Positions 60,088 through 64,000 of a stretch of DNA of 64,000 nt are shown here, piece after piece. The number at the start of each line of letters is the position of its first letter. The first letter of the stretch is position 1. Below the pieces are notes generated by a model. That model saw only the letters and a list, made by a program, of their open reading frames with translations. It searched no databases and was not told the DNA's origin. Both the position numbers and the translations under genes were made by a program. The stretch covers positions 33,577-97,576 of the forward strand of contig JAJRUM010000014.1 in assembly GCA_024277815.1 (NCBI GenBank), in the 5' to 3' direction. The stretch is from Gammaproteobacteria bacterium (GTDB lineage: Bacteria; Pseudomonadota; Gammaproteobacteria; Xanthomonadales; SZUA-36).

Positions 60088-61059
60088 TCAGACTACACCT
60101 GCCTGCAACAGATCATGAAAATTGAGCACACCCTGTAATCTGGTCTGTTCATTGACCACCAGCAGGCCCTGGACCTTGTGTGCCTGCAGCATTTCCACAG
60201 CTTCAATTGCCAGTGCAGTTGAAGGTATGGATTTGCCCTCACGGGTCATGACCTCGCTGATAGCTGTGTTACGGGGATCCAACCCCTGCTCCATTGTCCG
60301 GCGCAGGTCGCCGTCTGTGTATACGCCCAGAACCTGCATGTCGGGGGTCGTTACGGCAACCATGCCAAGGCGTTTTCGGCTCATTTCCATAATCGCTTCA
60401 GCGAGACTGGCGGTTGCCGGCACCACGGGCATCTCTTCACCGCTGTGCATGATATCTGCTATGTGTAAAAGTAAGCGTCGGCCAAGCTGTCCGGCCGGGT
60501 GAGAACGGGCAAAATCCTGTGCTGTAAAGCCTCTTTTTTCCAGCAGTGACACCGCCAGTGCATCACCCATGACCAGGGCGGCGGTGGTGCTGGACGTCGG
60601 TGCCAGGCCCAGTGGGCAGGCTTCGGCTGAAACCTCAACATTGATATTCACATCGGCATGGGTCGCGAGTGTTGAAGTGGGTTTGCCGGTCATGGCTATG
60701 ATGCTGACGCCAAGCCGTTTGAGTATTGGAATGATCTGCTTGACTTCATCGGTCTCACCCGAATTGGACAGCACTAAAACCACATCGTCTCCGGTGATCA
60801 TGCCAAGGTCGCCGTGTGAGGCCTCGGCCGGGTGAACAAAGAAAGCGGGTGTTCCGGTGCTGGCCAGGGTCGCAGCTATCTTACCGGCGATATGGCCTGA
60901 TTTCCCCATGCCGAGCACGACAACCCGTCCGTGGCAGGCGAGGATTATTTCGCAGGCAGCGACAAAGGCATCATCTATTCGGCTTTCGAGGCTGGCGACC
61001 GTAGCCGCCTCGGTACTGATAACGGCTCGGGCCAGGTTTTTCAGGGCAGTGCTATCCAT
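60088..61059 (-). CDS. kdsD: arabinose-5-phosphate isomerase KdsD
   Basis: 323 residues: SIS domain (VLGMGKSGHIAGKIAATL, EASHGDLGMI, LSNSGETDEV) followed by two CBS domains. Makes D-arabinose-5-phosphate for Kdo. Syntenic with yrbG and kdsC. Confidence 0.95.
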   Translation of the reverse strand: MDSTALKNLARAVISTEAATVASLESRIDDAFVAACEIILACHGRVVVLGMGKSGHIAGKIAATLASTGTPAFFVHPAEASHGDLGMITGDDVVLVLSNSGETDEVKQIIPILKRLGVSIIAMTGKPTSTLATHADVNINVEVSAEACPLGLAPTSSTTAALVMGDALAVSLLEKRGFTAQDFARSHPAGQLGRRLLLHIADIMHSGEEMPVVPATASLAEAIMEMSRKRLGMVAVTTPDMQVLGVYTDGDLRRTMEQGLDPRNTAISEVMTREGKSIPSTALAIEAVEMLQAHKVQGLLVVNEQTRLQGVLNFHDLLQAGVV

Positions 61060-61107
61060 AGATATATTCTACTCCGGAATACAGCTCAACTCTTTGAGCC
61101 CGTGGTT

Positions 61108-62100
61108 TTATCCTAAAGGGGTCACAACATTGACGCTGCCGGAACTCATCCAGACCATGGTTATATAGCCAAAAAACATGACCAGCAGCACACTGCCAGC
61201 CCGTCGGCCAATACGCCCCGGCCCGCGAAAGTCTGAAGCCAGCAGGTATAGCGCGCCGGTGATAAGGAACATTGCGGGAAAATCACGGGCCAGAATAATC
61301 GGATAAATATCTACCGGCCGCAATACGGCGGCGATGCCAAGCACTCCCAGCAGATTGAATATATTGGAGCCGATAATATTGCCGATTGCCAGGTCATCTT
61401 CTTTACGCAGAGCGGCAGTGATAGCTGTGGCGAACTCGGGCAGGCTGGTGCCAAGTGCGACAATAGTCAGACCAATGACGACATCCGTCACACCCAGTAC
61501 CTGGGCAATGGTCACCGCACCATCGACCAGAAACTTTGAACTTACAGGGAGCACGATTAAGCCGACAATGAGCCAGAGTATGGCAACCTTTGGCGGCGTA
61601 TTTTTGGGGATTTCCGCCTCAAATTCTTCTGCCAAAGGGTCTGAGGGCGGGCGGCGCAAACCGACGCGGACAATCCAGATAACGACCGCCATCAATAAGC
61701 CCAGCAAAATCCAGCCTTCCGTATGGCTGTAGCTTCCGTTGAGCCCCATCAGGAAGCAGACCAGCATGATCAGCAGTAACATCGGGTATTCACGTTTCAG
61801 GGCTGTAGATTCCAGTCGCAGCGGATAAATCAGTGCGGTTGCCCCCAGCACCAGCCCCATATTGGCTATATTTGAACCAATGGCGTTACCGATTGCGAGT
61901 CCTGGGTTACCTTTCAGAGTGGCGACTGCAGAGACCACCAGTTCTGGTGCTGATGTGCCAAAACCTATAATGGTCAAGCCGATAACCAGGGGCGACACGC
62001 CAAGGTTGCGCGCCGTTGCAGAAGCTCCGGCAACCAGCCTGTCAGCACCCCAGACCAGCAATAAAAAGCCGGCAACCAGTTGGATTACTGCTGTAAGCAT
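61108..62100 (-). CDS. yrbG: Na+/Ca2+ exchanger family protein (YrbG)
   Basis: 330 residues, ten hydrophobic helices in two inverted repeats with the alpha-motifs GFGTSAPELVVS and ALGTSLPEFATA. CaCA superfamily; exchanges Ca2+ for Na+ (or H+) at the inner membrane. Its place ahead of kdsD is the same as in E. coli. Confidence 0.93.
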   Translation of the reverse strand: MLTAVIQLVAGFLLLVWGADRLVAGASATARNLGVSPLVIGLTIIGFGTSAPELVVSAVATLKGNPGLAIGNAIGSNIANMGLVLGATALIYPLRLESTALKREYPMLLLIMLVCFLMGLNGSYSHTEGWILLGLLMAVVIWIVRVGLRRPPSDPLAEEFEAEIPKNTPPKVAILWLIVGLIVLPVSSKFLVDGAVTIAQVLGVTDVVIGLTIVALGTSLPEFATAITAALRKEDDLAIGNIIGSNIFNLLGVLGIAAVLRPVDIYPIILARDFPAMFLITGALYLLASDFRGPGRIGRRAGSVLLVMFFGYITMVWMSSGSVNVVTPLG

Positions 62101-62187
62101 GTCGACGGTCTACTCCTGCACGTGCATCTCTTATTGTCGTTGTGGGAATTGCAGATAACTTGCATTTGCATATACGGGGAGTTCTTT

Positions 62188-62334
62188 ATGTCAATAGAAT
62201 CCATTATTATAGTCGTTCCTGATCGTTCAGGTCCGTTTGTTCTCCCGATCATTCGGGCTGTCATTGTCAGGGTCAGTTCTGATGGGTTTGCTACCCTTTT
62301 GGTCTTCAGTAAAAACAATTTAAATACAGGATGA
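62188..62334 (+). CDS. candidate 48-residue small protein upstream of ibaG
   Basis: An ATG at 62188 has GGGGAG six bases upstream, a better Shine-Dalgarno than ibaG itself. The frame ends TGA six bases before the ibaG ATG. The translation is hydrophobic at the start (MSIESIIIVVPD) and shows no known domain. It contains two small palindromes, so it may be a leader rather than a protein. Confidence 0.35.
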   Translation: MSIESIIIVVPDRSGPFVLPIIRAVIVRVSSDGFATLLVFSKNNLNTG

Positions 62335-62340
62335 TAGTCT

Positions 62341-62568
62341 ATGGATAGCGCAACAATAGAACAAATGATTCGCACCGGTATTCCTGCTGCTGATGTTAAG
62401 GTCAGCGGCAGCGATGGTGTTCATTTTGAGGCTGTGGTTCGTAGTGCATCATTCGCAGGCAAGTCAACGCTGCAACGACACCGACTGGTCTACGCAACGC
62501 TGGGTGAATTGATGGGAAATGAAATTCACGCACTGGGTCTGCGCACCGAGCTTCCTGATTCAGCCTGA
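62341..62568 (+). CDS. ibaG: BolA-family protein IbaG
   Basis: 75 residues, BolA fold with VKVSGSDGVHFEAVV and HRLVYATLGELM. IbaG-type proteins work with monothiol glutaredoxins in Fe-S handling and acid/redox stress. It is divergent from yrbG. In E. coli ibaG precedes murA; the next gene here is the convergent DUF3108 gene, overlapping its 3' end by 43 nt. Confidence 0.9.
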   Translation: MDSATIEQMIRTGIPAADVKVSGSDGVHFEAVVRSASFAGKSTLQRHRLVYATLGELMGNEIHALGLRTELPDSA

Positions 62569-63338
62569 CTACTGCAGGGCGGACCGGGTGGCACAGTGAC
62601 GCCATCAATTTGCAGCGTGGCAATTGTTAGTTCAAGGGTGTTGCCCTTCTTGTTTTTGTGCCACATTCGAACCGGGACAAGATTGTAGTTTTGTGCATAC
62701 CATCCCAATGAAACACGTTTTGAATTCTCGCGTATGCGTTTTAGCGGTACCGTGTTGATGCAACCCAGCGGAGTATCCAGTTTTTCCCGGGGCTGCACCT
62801 GATAAACATGCTGTTCAATTTCATCTTCATCAATAATGCTGGCCAAAATTTCAGATGGGTTTTCTGCGAGCTGAGAGGACAGGTTCAAAGATAGAGAGAA
62901 GGGGTCATTGCTGCCACCATCCATGGGCAAAATGGCTTCACCCCATTTGCCGGTGGTTTTGACGGAATCATTCTGCCAGTCAAAATCAGCTTGCCACTTT
63001 TTCCTGTAACCGATCAGGTTGAAAGAAAATGTATACCTGTCAGCCTTAAAACGGCCATTTTGCCAATGGCCATTGGTTGTTTGCTCACCCTTGATCTTCA
63101 AAAATTTGGCAAATCCTCGCGTGTCATGCGAATAGCCGTGGAGCTTCCAGATGTCTTGCTGGTGGGAGAGGTTAACGGTTACTGCGGCAAGCTCTTTGCC
63201 ATTGCGAAGCACTTTATAGACAGCAGTATAGTCCCGTAACTGCATGCCGGGTTCCGCTGCGACGGTCGGTGTGGCGGTGACCAGGATTGCGCTGAAGGCG
63301 ATGGCCCGCACCCCGGCAGCGCTAACTGAATGAGCCAT
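62526..63338 (-). CDS. DUF3108 secreted protein
   Basis: 270 residues with signal peptide (AIAFSAILVTATPTVAA) and a DUF3108 beta-rich periplasmic domain (DYTAVYKVLRNGKELA; YDRYTF-type strands). Function unknown; such genes often follow purN. It overlaps purN by 17 nt on the same strand. The Ser/Pro-rich tail is low complexity. Confidence 0.85.
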   Translation of the reverse strand: MAHSVSAAGVRAIAFSAILVTATPTVAAEPGMQLRDYTAVYKVLRNGKELAAVTVNLSHQQDIWKLHGYSHDTRGFAKFLKIKGEQTTNGHWQNGRFKADRYTFSFNLIGYRKKWQADFDWQNDSVKTTGKWGEAILPMDGGSNDPFSLSLNLSSQLAENPSEILASIIDEDEIEQHVYQVQPREKLDTPLGCINTVPLKRIRENSKRVSLGWYAQNYNLVPVRMWHKNKKGNTLELTIATLQIDGVTVPPGPPCSSQAESGSSVRRPSA

Positions 63339-64000
63339 CGTGGTTCATTTGCAGTGGTTGTTCCAGTGCCCGGTCGTCAAACATGACATCATCGGCTTCA
63401 AAACGGATTCTGTGCTGGCAAAACAGCGCAACGGTGGCGACCAGCAGCTTATGTTCCAGTGGTCCGAGTCTTGTTGCCAGCGAAAATGAATCATCGCCTG
63501 CCGTGACAGGAATACTGACCTGTGCGATGACCGGCCCTGCATCCAGTCCAGGTGTGACCAGGTGGATGCTTGCGCCCGTTACCTGATCACCCGCGTCGAG
63601 TGCCCGCTGGTAGGTGTTCAGGCCTTTGTACAGTGGCAGCAGTGAAGGGTGCAGGTTGATCATGCGACCGTTAAACCTGGCGGTGAATGCCTGACCGAGA
63701 ATGCGCATGTAGCCCGCGAGGATAACCAGTTCGGTATGGTCATCGTCAAGAATACGAACAATCGCATCATCGTGTGATGGCCGGTCGGGGTAGTCGCGCT
63801 GCCTGACAATACTGACGGGTATACCCGCGGCATTGGCGTGTTCAATACCGCCAGCCTGACTCCGGTTGGACACACAACGCACGATATCCAACGCCAGTTT
63901 GCCTGACTTTACCGCGTCGATCAGTGCTTTCAGGTTGCTGCCGGTACCGGAGATCAATACGGCAGCCTTCAGTTTGCTTTGCTGTGCGCGGGTAGATGTC
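63322..64000 (-). CDS. purN: phosphoribosylglycinamide formyltransferase PurN, 5' truncated by window edge
   Basis: The frame is open to 64000 and reads AAVLISGTGSNLKALID early, so the true start lies outside the window; the TTG at 63957 falls within the first beta strand. NLHPSLLPLYKG and the active-site Asp region are present. It transfers formyl from 10-formyl-THF to GAR in purine synthesis. purM presumably lies upstream, outside. Confidence 0.93.
   Translation of the reverse strand, partial: TSTRAQQSKLKAAVLISGTGSNLKALIDAVKSGKLALDIVRCVSNRSQAGGIEHANAAGIPVSIVRQRDYPDRPSHDDAIVRILDDDHTELVILAGYMRILGQAFTARFNGRMINLHPSLLPLYKGLNTYQRALDAGDQVTGASIHLVTPGLDAGPVIAQVSIPVTAGDDSFSLATRLGPLEHKLLVATVALFCQHRIRFEADDVMFDDRALEQPLQMNHDGSFS

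Noticed and set aside
1..64000. CRISPR arrays, prophage, tRNA or rRNA genes
   Set aside because: No regularly spaced repeats, phage structural genes, integrase or cloverleaf-type sequence was recognised on either strand.

Overview
This window is a chromosomal segment of a Gram-negative gammaproteobacterium. Evidence includes a type IV pilus assembly and PilSR locus, bamD-rluD-pgeF, hrpA, a synthetase-only type RelA, a class A penicillin-binding protein, and the syntenic run yrbG-kdsD-kdsC-lptC-lptA-lptB-rpoN-hpf-ptsN-rapZ. The arrangement (pilR-pilS near bamD-rluD-pgeF) recalls Pseudomonas and marine relatives, but the genus cannot be fixed from sequence alone. Genes are tightly packed, with many 4-nt or longer overlaps. 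No rRNA, tRNA, CRISPR array, transposase or prophage gene was seen.

Layout. 0-9.3 kb: type IV pilus block on the minus strand (pilD start, pilC, pilB, a pilin paralogue with an abnormal processing site, pilA, an O-antigen-ligase-like membrane protein, pilR, pilS). pilA has a textbook sigma-54 promoter with upstream TGTCA repeats, matching PilR/RpoN control, and rpoN itself is at 56-58 kb. 9.4-15.9 kb: sucCD, nadE, then bamD (opposite strand), rluD and pgeF. 15.9-16.5 kb: a gene-free stretch with two long inverted-repeat elements of the same architecture; part of one recurs at 30.7 kb. 16.5-23.7 kb: ltaE, hrpA, relA. 23.7-28.2 kb: a 1479-residue protein with three glycosyltransferase modules. 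28.3-33.9 kb: PBP1b-like mrcB, a TPR lipoprotein, a YoaA/DinG-family helicase and tsaB.

34.2-50.3 kb is the most interesting part: a probable bacterial sphingolipid locus. It encodes a fatty acyl-AMP ligase, an NAD-dependent reductase (CerR-like), a dedicated acyl carrier protein and a serine palmitoyltransferase in one plus-strand operon. On the minus strand are a Wzx/MATE-like flippase, a Tam41-like cytidylyltransferase and a CDP-alcohol phosphatidyltransferase, then a metallophosphoesterase, LptG, LptF and a secreted LptA-domain paralogue. The locus ends with two nucleotidyltransferases, a GMC oxidoreductase and a GNAT-fold protein resembling bacterial ceramide synthase. My inference is that these genes build, decorate and export a phospho-headgroup sphingolipid. 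Because the canonical lptC-lptA-lptB operon lies separately at 57.7-59.6 kb, the locus copies may form a second, lipid-specific bridge to the outer membrane, or lptFG may simply have moved here.

50.4-64 kb: a double-GT4 glycosyltransferase, mgtE, rapZ, ptsN, hpf, rpoN, the Lpt/Kdo genes, a Na+/Ca2+ exchanger, a candidate small ORF, ibaG, a DUF3108 protein and a 5'-truncated purN running off the right edge.
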